From Kuschelorhynchus macadamiae (Eukaryota > Arthropoda > Insecta > Coleoptera > Curculionidae): 64,000 bases of DNA. The translations under genes were made by a program, and so were the position numbers. The DNA is taken from positions 558,001 through 622,000 of the forward strand of contig JAUTXW010004702.1 of the NCBI GenBank assembly GCA_030620095.1, written 5' to 3'. The notes beneath the pieces were generated by a model. The model did no database searches. It was given only the letters and a program-made list of their open reading frames with translations, and had not been told where the DNA came from. Below are positions 12,113-23,200 of the stretch, piece after piece; the stretch's first letter is position 1, and every line of letters starts with the position of its first letter.

Positions 12113-15100
12113 CAGTGGCGGCTCGTCAGGGTAGGCAAGGTAGGCGCCGCCTACCCTTGAATAATCGTGCCTAAATACTGCCCAAAAAATCTAATATCTC
12201 ATATCAATTAAACAATATTTAACCGTTTAACATCACAAAATATACAAAACTTTCGAAAAAACCCGTGCGTTTCCCTTAGAAATTCCTAACATTTAAATAA
12301 ACATCGATTACATGCGAAACCTATGTACGTTTAGAGGCGATATATCCCAACCGCCTAAATTTAGATGTTCTCTACGGCATCGGCAGCCAGCCAGCCCACG
12401 AAAACGCACATCGCCGACGACCAGCGACCGACATACAGAGAAAATCAAAATAAACTTACAGTAGGCGAAACGATCGTCCGACTTCGGCAAATATTGACGT
12501 CTTCGCATTGGAAAAATTCTTCATCTGGCAGTGTTGCCAAATTCTCGAATTTTCACCTGAACTGCTTTACGTTTTTAGAAAATATGCATATGCATAAGGC
12601 TACCAACTTTTTCATTTACGAATGCGGGACACAATAAATTTTAGTATGCGTTGTAGGCGCATTAACCATATTCTAAAATTCTTTATTTTCAGCATTAATT
12701 TTTTAATTAATTAAATTGATTATCCGAACATTCTGTTATATACTAAAGCAAAAAAATTAAAGACATTAAACATAAATGTTAGGTTAGGTGAGGTTTTTTT
12801 AATAATAATAAAATGAAACATGTTTCTACACTTTGGTATTTTTTTTAATTAAGGCTTATTTATAACACATAATTTAGTTTAATCAAATCTTCTTAAAATG
12901 GTACTTCTCTGTATTATTAAACCGATAAACATGGAACTTATAATATGATTTGTTGCAATTCGGGACTTGCGGGACATAATTAGAGAATTTTTCTAACCTT
13001 ATTTGTAACGCGGGACCTTAAAAGATAATACTGTCCCGCAGAATGCGGGAATAGCAGCCTTACATATGCAAACATTGCAAACCATAAAAAAAAAATAAAA
13101 TAATAGTATCAATGTTGTTAGGGTGGTTTTGAAAGGGTTTTTTAAACAAAATCTAGGTACATCTCAAGAAAAATAAAGAAATTCTTCTCAGGCTTGCGAA
13201 ACCGTATTTACAAATTTTGCGTTTGGCAACGTTGGCCACCAGCTACTATTCTCATTAATCTCATTTATAATTCGTAAAAATCGTAAATAGTATGCATGAT
13301 GCAATATTATCGTTCGTTCGGATTTCCGGTCAAGTGATTTGAAATTTTGTCACTGACCGCTCTCGTTTTTGATATCGATCAATAAATAAAAACATTGGAC
13401 GGTGATACGTGTGTGTTTTTTTGACTGTTATTTTACGACCGCGTCTAGTTTTTCTGTGCTTTAATTTGTGATTTTGGTTGTTTATCGGCATTGGCCAGAA
13501 GAAAAACGAAGAAATCCTGATAAACGGATAAGTATTTTTGTTTTATTTGTTTCTAATAGACATATTTAGGTATTAAATATTTTGCTTTTAAGTGTAGTTT
13601 CGCTAGTTTTAGGGGTTGGACGGTTCATATTCGATGAATTTACCGTCGCGTCGACCGTAGGTTAAGTGCGTTTTTTCCGGTTTGTTCTATTTTATATAGG
13701 TACATTACGTTGCTTTGTTTTTTTTTTAATGGATTTTTAAAAAATCATGGCGAATAATCCGGTGCATGATATTGTTTGCTCTTTGTGCGAGACACCATTT
13801 TCGCGTCTAAATGAAAACGATCGAAAAGATGTTATTTATTTTGGCCGCCCCACGCCACTTCTCAATATTTTAAAGCCTGATAAAAAACAGGGCCAAACTT
13901 TTTCACGATCGTTTAAAGCTATTTTAAACAAAATTTGTTTTGTTGGCCATGTTTACTTTTGGCAAAAGGCAGAAACAATACTTGGGTGCGTCAGGGATTT
14001 TCTGATTTGAAAAATTTATCTGCGGCCATAAAAAAACACGAATCATCGAAAGAACATTTAAGCAGTTATCTTAGTTTAAAGCGGTTAGAAAAAAACAGTA
14101 GCACTATACAGGATGCGCTACAATTACAATCTTCTTTGTCTCTTAAATTATATAATGAGGAGGTGAGAAAAAACAGACTTCTAATGAGCTATTTGGTCGA
14201 TGTTACGTGTCACCTAGCAAAGCAAGAATTATCTTTCAGAGGCCATAATGAAAAAAGCGATTCCGTTAGTGCGGGAAATTTTCGGGAAACTTTTAATCTG
14301 TTAATTAAACGTGATAACGAAATACTTTTAAAAAAAATTGGAAATATTTTTTCTGGTTTATCAAAAACTATCCAGAATGATTTGATATCCTGTATTTCCG
14401 ATTACCTTGCAGATACAATTCATAGGGAGATAAAAGAGTCGTTGTTTTTTGCAGTGCAAGCTGACGATACTACGGATATTTCTGAGAAGTCCCAATGTGC
14501 GATTTCAATTCGGTACGTTAATAAATACGGTGAAATCAAAGAAAGTTTCTTGGGTTTTCATGACGTTAGCGAAGACAGAACAGCGGACGCAATGTATGGA
14601 TTAATTGTACAGGCAATTTCGATTATAAAACAAAATTAGTTGGGCAATGCTACGATGGTGCTAGTGTGATGGCAGGTTCATTGAATGGTTTGCAAAAAAA
14701 AGTTAAAGATGATGCTCCTTTTGCTTTGTTTACGCATTGTAGTGCGCACAGATTGAATTTGGTTTTACAAACTGGTTCAAAAAATATAAAAAATTGCCGA
14801 ATTTTTTTCGCAAGTGCGTCCTCGATTCCCGGATTTTTTCATCAGTCTGCAAAACGGACATTTACTTTAGATTCGACGATAGGAAAAGGATTTCTTCCAG
14901 TTCAGACACCAGGTGGGCTTCCCGTTCTAAAATCATTCAAATCTTGCACTCTGAATGGGAAGCCTAAAATTAGTTTTTTCTAAAATTATTGACGACCAAT
15001 CATCATCGGCTGAGTCAATAAACGGGGCCAAGGGATATCTTAAATTTATGAACGATTTAGAATTTTCGTTTCTTACCGCTGTGTATAAACATATTTTTGA

Positions 15101-15981
15101 CATAAACTTTCAACATTCTACAGAAAAAATCATTGGACATCACCTATTGTAAAAAGCAAATATTTATGGCAAGAGATCGTATCAAGTTATTGAGAAATGA
15201 GACAATGTTTAATACAATATTTGAACAAGCCCAAACAAGGATTTTTAATAATAGGGACTCAGGGCAATTGTCAAAAAGAATTAAGTTATCGGACACCATT
15301 AAAGGCGATGAGCAAAGTTCTTTACGCATTTTATTTTATGAGATAATTGACAATATCGTGACTCAAATAGAAGTTAGGTTTGCAGATATGTCTCAGTTAT
15401 TATACAGCGGATTCCTCAAAATTCGAAGAATATAGCAAATATTTTCCGCTTGAATTTGTGACGAATGTGACCAACTTTTATAAAAATTTCTTTGACAAAC
15501 AAAAATTAATTAATGAGCTTAGTGTAATATATCTCCATGAACAATTTGCATTGCTGAGCGTCGAGGCAATTTTAAAACATTTCGTAAAAAATGAACTTCA
15601 AGAAATATTTCCTGAAAGTTACAAACTTTTTGCGTTAATTGCTACCATACCTATTACAAGTACCTCAGTGGAAAGACATTTCTCTTGTTTAAAGCGAATA
15701 AAAACGTATTCTCGCAATACAATAAAAAATGAACGTTTATCGTCACTTGCGCTAATTTCAATAGAAAAAGAGTTGTTCTGCTCCTTACAGAAGGCTGATA
15801 ACTTTACGGATGTCATAATAAGTAAATTCGCCCTTTTAAAAGATAGGCGGATAAATTTAATTTATAAAACTTAGTTGTCAGCTAAGTGTGTACGCGGCTT
15901 AACGTTTTCTTATAACGTCATTATTCTTGAAATTATTGTGGTTGTCGCCTACCCTAGCCTAAACACCACGAGCCGCCACTG
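12113..15981 (+). mobile_element. Complete hAT element with perfect 8-bp target duplication
   Basis: The element begins CAGTGGCGGCTCGT and ends with its reverse complement. The flanking octamer AAATACGG stands at 12105-12112 and again at 15982-15989, a perfect 8-bp target-site duplication, which is diagnostic for hAT elements. Just inside the left end lies a palindromic GGCGCCGCC. The interior codes for a broken transposase of the ZMYM1/TTF-finger type (13747-15874). The flanks join to give continuous R2-type sequence, so the insertion boundaries are certain. Confidence 0.95.
13747..15874 (+). pseudogene. hAT transposase (TTF-finger / ZMYM1-like), broken
   Basis: The gene starts MANNPVHDIVCSLCETPF and needs several frame changes to be read through (near 13935, 14640, 14970, 15140 and 15385). 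Recognisable parts in order: a TTF-type zinc finger (FCWPCLL, then GFSDLKNLSAAIKKHESS, near 13935-14055); a central region with QADDTTDISEKSQ (near 14458-14495), probably holding the first catalytic aspartate; CYDGASVMAG (near 14650); THCSAHRLNLVLQ (near 14730); and a C-terminal hATC dimerisation domain with TSTSVERHFSCLKRIKTYSR (near 15658-15717). Family proteins of this type are usually 600-800 residues, which fits the 2.1-kb span. The enzyme catalysed cut-and-paste transposition in the nucleus; this copy cannot be made intact. Confidence 0.88.
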
Positions 15982-16497
15982 AAATACGGGCTCCTAAACA
16001 CTTTTGTGCCCTATTATAAATACCAAGTTCAGTACTTAAAAATAATGGCTTCAAACTGTATTACGACCGGGCAGTTATCAACGACAGACGGGTGACGAAT
16101 AATCGGCCTAATGTGGTATTGTTAAATAAGGAAACAAAGACAGCTTATTTGGTAGAGGTAGCTGTACCCAACCATAACAACGTGTTGGATAAATATCAAG
16201 AGAAAAAGGCCAAATATGCGGAGCTGGCCATAGAGATACAGCAGATGTGGCGACTTAATAAGGTTCATGTAATACCGATCCTCGTCTTATCAACTAGACT
16301 AGTTCCAAAAACACTAGAAGAGAACCTGAAAATTATAGGACTGCGTACTAACACCTTCATCGACATCCAGAAGGTAGTCCTGCTCAGTACTTGCCACATA
16401 GTGAGAAAATTCTTACAGGACAACACATAGAACTGATAGAAACTAGCCTACTGGAACTTGGAAGCCAACATTTGTTGAGAAATTGGTTGTCCATTTC

Positions 16498-16520
16498 GAT
16501 AATAATAATAATAATAATCA
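16498..16520. repeat. (AAT)n microsatellite, probable retrotransposon tail
   Basis: A short (AAT)n tract follows the end of the R2-type coding region by about 60 bases. Simple-repeat tails are common at the 3' end of non-LTR elements, so this is the likely end of the copy. Confidence 0.6.
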
Positions 16521-17506
16521 TATTAATAATAAACAAATTAAAAAACAAGAAAAATTTAATTAAATTACAGTTTATAGTATTTATTATTACCTTAAGATCT
16601 ACAAAACTATTTTATTTCAAAACGTCCACATATCATACTTATTGTAAAGTGAAGTATTTTTAAGATATTTTTATACAGAAAATCATCACAGATAGATAGA
16701 ACGTTTGTGATTATACAGGGTGTGCCACGACGAACTGAGGCGATCGATTTCTCAGAAAGTAGGCTTTGGAAAATTTTGAAATTTTGGCAGCTAACTAAAG
16801 TCGATGGGGGCAATCCGCGCAAAATATTTTCAAGATAGCGGCACATCTGGTTATACCCGAAGTAAACGTCAACTTTCTTTTTTTAAATAAAACACCCTAT
16901 ATATTATCGAATTTTTGGATTCCCCGAAAAATTCTAGGCATATTTCATGTATAATATCCTATACCTAAGTTGAACTGTTTTTGAGATATTTTGAATTTTA
17001 TGTAAAAAATGACGTTTGCACTTTTAGACATAACTATAAATATCTGCTTATCGAAGTCTCTATTATTTATTTGCGGGTTCCTTGTCCAAAAGGATCCACT
17101 TTAGTGGCCTGTGCTGATATTTTTATAATAAATAAATATAGGGTGATCAAAAACTGATATTATAAATATACTTTAAAAAATCGTTAAGAGTTACATTTTT
17201 TAAACGGAAACCCCCAATTTTTATAATTTTATCTTATTTAATTAATTAAAATAAGGGCGACTTTGTATAAAGTTGTCTATTCCAAAAATTTGTAGTTTTT
17301 GAGTTATTGACGATTTAACATTTTTTATTCTAATAATGCCAGACGGCTTCCAAGTTTTCGTGTTAGTTGGCCATGATATGGAGGCCTGGCGAGAACAAAA
17401 CCAATTGGTTACTATAGAAACGTAATATTTATTGTCGTTTGACAATTACCTACTAAAATATTATTTATTTATTATAGTAATTATAATAATTATTAAACTA
17501 ATAATC

Positions 17507-19045
17507 ATGCCGGAGCGGTTAAATTACACACACGAGGATTATTTGAATTTGTTTATTATCTATGTGGAATCTAACAGAGTTTTAACAAGACCATGCCAGA
17601 TATCTGCTGATAGATATCCAGATAAACAGAAACCGTCACCGAACAGCGCTAAACAAATGTTGGAAAACTATAAAAATTTTGGAAAAGTTAAGGCAAAAAT
17701 TAATAAGAGGAAGCCCATTGTTGATAATGAAAATGTCGAGATTGCAATTCTGGGATATTTTGCAGCATATCCAATGACATCCCTAAGAAACGTGGCAAGA
17801 CAATCAGGAATCTCGAGGAACTCAGTGCATAGGATTCTGTTAAAACATAACTTCCAACCTTATTTAATATCATTGGTTCAACATCTAAAAGACACTTATT
17901 TGCCAAAAAGAGTACAGTTTTGCGAGTTTATTTTAACAATGGTACAAGATAACTCTAGATTTTTGGACAGTATAATTTGGACCGATGAATCAAAATTTAC
18001 TAAAAATGGCCTTTTCAATAGACACAATTCCCATTTTTGGAGTGATTCGAATCCTTATGCAGTAAGATCGCGGAACTTTCAAGAATCCTGGCAATTTAAT
18101 GTATTTTGTGCAGTAAGGAACGATGGAATAATAAAACTGAATTTTTACGAAGAAAATTTGAATGGTAAGTTATACATTGCCTAAACACAAGGACTTTTTT
18201 AATGAAAAATAATTCATTTAGGTAATATTACAATAATTTTTTTATCAATTTAGCGTCAATCCAAAATTAGATAAATCATTTAGTAAATATTATTACATAA
18301 ATAAATTAAATTAAATTATTTATACAGGTCCCACTACACTACTTCATACAAATACTGGTCCACATACCGTAACACATCATATCTAAAAAAATATATCATC
18401 CCAAGTTTTAAAGGAAAGATATCTTTAGTTAAATATTTACAAGCTATTTATACAGGGTACTTTAGAAAGTCATAAAATAATAAATGTCCTTTTTTTTATT
18501 AAGCACCCTTCAGATTAAATTAATTGAATTTTGATGTATTTTGTTTCTTCTTAAATCAATAAATCGATGAATATTATCAAAGCATTTCTTCCGTAAAATT
18601 ATGTCTATAAACTTTTGTAGGAGAAAGATATCTGAATATTCTTGAAGAGTTGGACAACGAATATTTAAGTAATTTACTTTTGGCAGAACATTGTCAAATT
18701 TTCTATCAACACGATGGCGCCCCACCACATAGAACCGTTGCAGTTACTAACTTTTTACAAGCTACGTTTTACGACAAGTGGATTGCCAACAATGGACCTT
18801 TCCTGTGGCCTCCTCGTTCCCCTGATCTGACAGTCTAAGACTATTTTATATGGGGAACGATAAAAGGAATCGTTTATTTTAATCCAGTAACAACGAAAGA
18901 GGATTGCATGGCAAGGGTAAGGGACGCGTTTGAAAGTTTATCTCCAGCTTCAATTAGAGCGGCCACCCACGGGGGATTTATTCGGAGAAGCGAAAAATGT
19001 TTGGAAGTACAAGGTGGACATATTCAACATGTATTGAAAAAATAA
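17507..19045 (+). pseudogene. DD41D-type transposase with a GT-AG intron and one nonsense codon
   Basis: I place the start at ATG 17507 (MPERLNYTHEDY), because the same ATG is preserved in the inverted right arm. Exon 1 runs to 18164 and is followed by the donor GTAAGT. The acceptor TTTTGTAG ends at 18620, and exon 2 begins at 18621. Joining them restores the frame (NLNG-ERYLNILEEL). Domains: N-terminal helix-turn-helix (KPIVDNENVEI to SRNSVHRILLKHNF), the first catalytic aspartate in IIWTDESKF (near 17975), the second in YQHDGAPPH (near 18705), and the third in the DYF after PRSPDLT. I count 41 positions between the last two. A stop (TAA in LTV*DYF, near 18836) interrupts the gene just before the third aspartate. 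Without it the frame runs on to 19045. The 457-bp intron is unusual for this class of transposase. Confidence 0.85.
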
Positions 19046-19131
19046 GTTGTGCTCTTGTGTAGACTAGACTATATGGGAATAGGCTTTCTTTAATTAATTT
19101 TTATCTTCACGGTTTCAACATTTTTATAATT

Positions 19132-19290
19132 TTACAACATGTGTTTAACGCTGTTCGGGGACGGTTTCTGTTTATCTGGATATCTATCAGCAAAAATCTG
19201 GCATGTTCTTGTTAAAACTTTGTTAGATTCCCCATAGATAATAAACAAATTCCAATAATCCTCGTGTGTGTAATTTAATCGTTCCGGCAT
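19132..19290 (-). pseudogene. Inverted copy of the transposase N-terminus in the right arm
   Basis: On the minus strand this encodes MPERLNYTHEDYWNLFIIYG and onward to NSVKHML, then stops being similar. It is the mirror image of the first 50-odd codons of the transposase at 17507. It has few differences from the plus-strand copy, so the arm duplication is fairly young or was homogenised by gene conversion. It cannot give a complete enzyme, but could yield a helix-turn-helix-only peptide or antisense RNA. Confidence 0.8.
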
Positions 19291-19806
19291 GATCATTAGT
19301 TTAATAATTATTATAACTACTATAACAAATAAATAATATTTTAGTAGGTAATTGTCAAACGACAACAAATATTACGTTTCTATAGTAACCAATTGGTTTT
19401 GTTCTCGCCAGGCCTCCCCGTCATGGCCATCTAACATGTTAAATCATCAATAACTCAAAAATTACAATATACATATTTATGGAATATACATCTTTATACA
19501 AAGCCACCCTTATTTTAAGTGTTAAATAAGATAAAATTATAAAAATTGGGGGTTTCAATTTGAAAAAATAACTTTTAACGATTTTTTAAAGTATATTTAT
19601 AATGTCAGTTTTTGATCACCCTATATTTACTTATTATAAAAATATCAGCACAGGCCAACAACGTGTACCCTTTTGAACAAGGAAGTCAACCGCAAATAAA
19701 TAATAGAGACTTCGATAAGCAGATATTTATAGTTATGTCTAGACCTGCAAACGTCATTTTTTACATAAAATTCAAAATATCTCAAAAACAGTTGAACTTG
19801 GGTATA

Positions 19807-19807
<1 letters not shown>

Positions 19808-19854
<47 letters not shown>
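19808..19854. repeat. (TA)n microsatellite in the right arm
   Basis: About 47 bases of TA. In the mirror position of the left arm (near 16950-16975) the sequence is the short TGTATAATATCCTATACC, so the tract expanded in one arm only. Confidence 0.95.
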
Positions 19855-19858
<4 letters not shown>

Positions 19859-20236
19859 GAAATACACCTAGAATTTTTTGAGGAATCTAAAAATTCGATT
19901 ATATACAAGGTGTTCTATTTAAAATAAGAAAGTTGACGTCTACTTCCAGTAAACCGGAAGTGCCGCCATCTTGAAAATATTTTGCGCGAATTGCCTTCAT
20001 TGACTTTAGTTAGCTGCCAAAATTTAAATTTTTCTAAAGCCTACTTTCTGAGAAATCGATCGCCGCAATTCGTCGTACTTCAGGTATTTGAAATAAATAG
20101 TTTGGCTTACAACTGTGGTAAAATTATCGACGAGTTTTATGTAATAGCTGTACATTTTCAACATTAAAATGTATGAAAAATTAAAATGTAAAATTATTTT
20201 AGGTATCAATCGGATGCGTATGTTTATATTTTCGCT

Positions 20237-20238
<2 letters not shown>

Positions 20239-20310
<72 letters not shown>
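20239..20310. repeat. (TA)n microsatellite
   Basis: About 72 bases of alternating TA, between the mariner-like element and a non-coding stretch. Confidence 0.97.
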
Positions 20311-20313
<3 letters not shown>

Positions 20314-21580
20314 CCCCTTCTATAAATTAATAGAACTAATAATATATTGCAAATAAAAATTTTGTACTCGTAAGTTTGTAAAGCAGTTTAAACTATAGAT
20401 AAAAATAAATATTGCACAACTGTCAACAAAATAAAAAACCATTATAGATTGAATAATAAAATAAAAAATATTGTTTGACATAAATCATAACAAAAATAAA
20501 AATCCCCAGTTTGATTTGGTGTTGGGAGTTGCACTAAAGGCGAACCTTTCCCTAATTTATGTTCGTTAATGAGGTTGAATTTTTTTTCTACGAATATTCT
20601 AGGGTATATAAGGTGTTAAGAGTAAGCACGCAATGCAGTTTATATTTATACAAGATACCCTGTACTAAATCTAATATCTTTATAGACAATTCAAAACATT
20701 CTGTAAAGGAACCTTACTGGAAAATCCTTCCTGATTTTTTCTTTTGTCTACAAAAATGAAAGAAAATACATGTGTTATTAATTGTCTCTATGTGCGGAAT
20801 TAAATTAAAGGAAATTTACCGATTTCTTTTGGAAGTAAGACTACATTTTATTGTCAGTGTTTGGGTAGTTTAGTTACACCCACATTTCATTTGAATAGGA
20901 GGAGGAATATTAGGAAACTATTGTTAGATAACTGTCAGCTTAGATTAAGATCTACATCATGTGATGTTGAAGACATACACTTTCATCAAGCATTATTAAA
21001 CTCTTATTAAACTTATTCAGCGTTCACCTGAATACCGCAGGGAATATCAATTACTAGTTGAAATGTCGCAATCAAAAAATAAAAATCAAGGCAATAAAAG
21101 TTCGAAATGCCTTCATTCAACGTGCCATAGTTCGTGTATGGATGGAGAATGGTTTGGCCTTACTACAGAAAACGTTTCAATATTCATTTAGAGTACTTTT
21201 AGGGATACATTTCCGCCCTAGAGTTTTACACTAAGCCATATTATATGTTAGCAATTAATTTCATTAAAAAATAATTGTCTATTTAGTTCAGAACCAGGTT
21301 TTATATTGTTATTATGTTAATAAATATATCTTTATTAAAATGATGTTTTAGTAATTATAAAAAGTGGCCATATTGTCCAAAAGTTCCTTACATGACTGTT
21401 AAGTACCACATGTAGTCGAGTAATAATGGAATCTATCGGTATCGAAAATGTATAAAAAAATGTGCAGGGCCCTTTATTTAACTTCTTTTATTTAGAGTCC
21501 ACAAATCAACGTTCACTTATCCTGATATTCCGAAATTAATTAAAAACAATTTAGTGCCATTTTAACTGAAAAGAGTGTTT
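20311..21580. other. Non-coding stretch
   Basis: No gene or element with clear boundaries is visible. Open frames are short and without known motifs. Confidence 0.4.
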
Positions 21581-21980
21581 TTATTCGCAAATATGTATCT
21601 CGATGGCGTATAAAGCACAAAAGCCCGTGTATTTTGGGGCAATTTCGAACGAGTGCTCTTAAATCGCGAGCCGCGGCGGGCGCTCGCTGCCTCACAGATA
21701 ACACTTTTAAAGTGATAAATAGCAGAAATTCAGCGTCGGTTCACTGCGACACGGAGCCAAATAAATAATATTATTAATATATAAAGCGGCTTTTAAGTAG
21801 CGGTCGTAATTAGTTTTGTAATTAGTGTGCATTCCGGCGCACCTGCGATCGGAATTTGTGGGATGCTCTCTCCCTTTCTGAAGTTTTTACTGGCTTCGCC
21901 TCCTTCCGAAGTGAATTGGAAAATATGCTCCGGTGTATTAGTTTCGTTGAGTTTACCATGAATAAATAACAATAAAACTC
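21581..21980. other. Locally GC-richer non-coding block with paired TAATTAG sites
   Basis: This block is much less AT-rich than its surroundings (for example AATCGCGAGCCGCGGCGGGC near 21662) and has no transposon signature. It contains two direct copies of GTAATTAGT about 16 bases apart (near 21806-21832). TAATTAG is the core bound by many homeodomain proteins. The two frames at 21793-22044 on the minus strand look accidental. It could be a conserved regulatory element or a 5' untranslated region; nothing in the window decides. Confidence 0.4.
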
Positions 21981-22199
21981 TCGATAGAAAGAAGCAAGAA
22001 AATTTTGAAAATAGCAGTACAATTTTGCCTTTTGATAAGGTCACTCAAGTGTATATCATCTGATCTAATAAAGTTAATTAACTAATCATTAAGGTATTAT
22101 TAATAATGAACTAGTCGAAATGAATAACGATCACTTTGAAAATGTTTATGTGAATTTTATAAAATATTAAGTTTTGACGTAATTTTTTTAATAATAAAA

Positions 22200-22690
22200 T
22201 AAAAAGGTGAGGCATAGGGTCTCCAGGAAGGAGCACCCTCTGTCTCTGTTGTTGGCCATTTGGTTCAATATTTTACCGGCTGATCTAATTTCATTTTGGG
22301 TGTTTCTTCTCCAGATGAGGTAGGGTCGCCCTCTTTGTCTTGAGCCCTGTGGGTCCCATTCCAATGCTTGCTTGGTAATGATGTTCGACTCTCTTTAAAG
22401 TACGCGCTAAACCCATTTACATTTACGGATTTTAATTTCAATACTGAGTTGGTTGGTAATCCTGAGAAGTTCGTTAAGTGTAATTTGGTGCGGCCAATAT
22501 ATATGCACTAATCGTTTAAGGCATTTGATTATGAATACTTGATGTTCGGCTTCTTTAGTGTTTCCAGGTTTCTCAGGAATATAGGAGGATTGATTTTAAA
22601 TTATAATTAAACATCGGAAGTTTCGTGTGTCCTGTCATAGAAGGGGAGTTCCAGATGTTGCGGAGTTTGTTTGGAAAATATAGTCAAAAT
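22200..22690 (-). pseudogene. Non-LTR retrotransposon reverse transcriptase, C-terminal remnant
   Basis: Read on the minus strand, the sequence gives NIWNSP-like and LLYS-like words, then VFIIKCLKRLVHIYWP, and finally ALEWDPQGSRQRGRPYLIWR. The GxRxRGRPxxxWRR block followed by a DR-containing tail is the usual C-terminal end of the reverse-transcriptase protein in endonuclease-bearing non-LTR elements. Frame breaks and stops are present. Only the last 150 or so codons are preserved. The clade cannot be fixed from this piece. Confidence 0.65.
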
Positions 22691-22839
22691 AGGGTTGAAC
22701 TGTAAATAACACTGACTAATACTTAATGTCTAATTACTTACATAATTATAACTTAATAGTTTCAATACTTTTCGTTTTTTATTGATACAGCATTGACTTT
22801 ATCTGCGATAAGTCACTGTCTATTAATAACGCAAATTTT

Positions 22840-23200
22840 TCAAATGATTTTGTCATAAAACTCACCAGTACTTTCAGAAGGGGATACTGATAATTCTTTT
22901 TTTATTGACATTATTGATAGGGCTGAGAGTCTGTCCTGAGATATAGTATTTCGTAAATAGGTCTTGATTCGTTTTAAGTATGAGAAATCTCTTTGAGCCT
23001 GTACACTTGTTACAGGGATTGTCAAAATTAACATCGTAAGTCGATATACTTCAGATAACACTGAAATTGATTCTAAACTCCAGAGTTGTTTACTAAGTTC
23101 ATGAATATTGAGTTTGTGGAACTGTTCGTCTCGGTAAATTATGCTGAGCTCATTTTTGAGGCGGTCTTTGTCAAACATATTTGGATAAATTTTTTTATTT
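22840..23200 (-). pseudogene. hAT transposase C-terminal (hATC) fragment
   Basis: The minus strand encodes MFDKDRLKNELSIIYRDEQF and, further on, IPVTSVQAQRDFSYLKRIKT and NTISQDRLSALSIMSI. This is the hATC dimerisation domain of a ZMYM1-like hAT transposase, clearly related to the one at 15658-15770 but a different copy in the opposite orientation. Coding similarity fades above 23500. The 5' terminus of a similar element, in the same orientation, is at 26371, so this fragment may be the 3' part of that element. The 24.2-25.6 kb locus lies between them. Confidence 0.8.

Larger units (their letters stand above)
10855..16440 (+). mobile_element. R2-type non-LTR retrotransposon, 5'-truncated and split by a hAT element
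   Basis: Two coding blocks (10855-12112 and 15990-16440) belong to one non-LTR element. Block one has the reverse-transcriptase signature FIDKKAFDSAPYSWL (near 10900-10945) and the catalytic box YMDDMKLYG (near 11240-11265). It ends with a zinc knuckle of C-x5-10-H-x4-C type around SETIPHITSGC (near 11995-12035). Block two has the restriction-like endonuclease part: NNRPNVVL, then LVEVAVPN with EKKAKYAELA (near 16095-16225), then QKVVLLSTCHIVRKFL (near 16370-16420). This order (RT, knuckle, PD-(D/E)xK domain) is that of the R2 group. Between the blocks sits a complete hAT element. Stops and frame breaks show it is dead. Its 3' end is probably the (AAT)n tract at 16498. Confidence 0.82.
16716..20084 (+). 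mobile_element. Mariner-like DD41D-type element with about 950-bp inverted arms
   Basis: The left end CAGGGTGTGCCACGACGAA is preceded by TA (16714-16715). The right end, read inward, is CCTGAAGTACGACGAA, with TA at 20085-20086; the first bases have decayed. The two ends are inverted copies along about 950 bp: 16716-17664 against 19132-20084. Matching blocks include TCGATTTCTCAGAAAGTAGG, the AAGTTGAACTGTTTTTGAGA region and CCAATTGGTTTTGTTCTCGCC-type sequence. The arms run into the transposase gene itself, so both carry its start. The right arm has gained a (TA)n tract at 19808-19854. The spliced transposase lies between the arms at 17507-19045. Confidence 0.88.
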
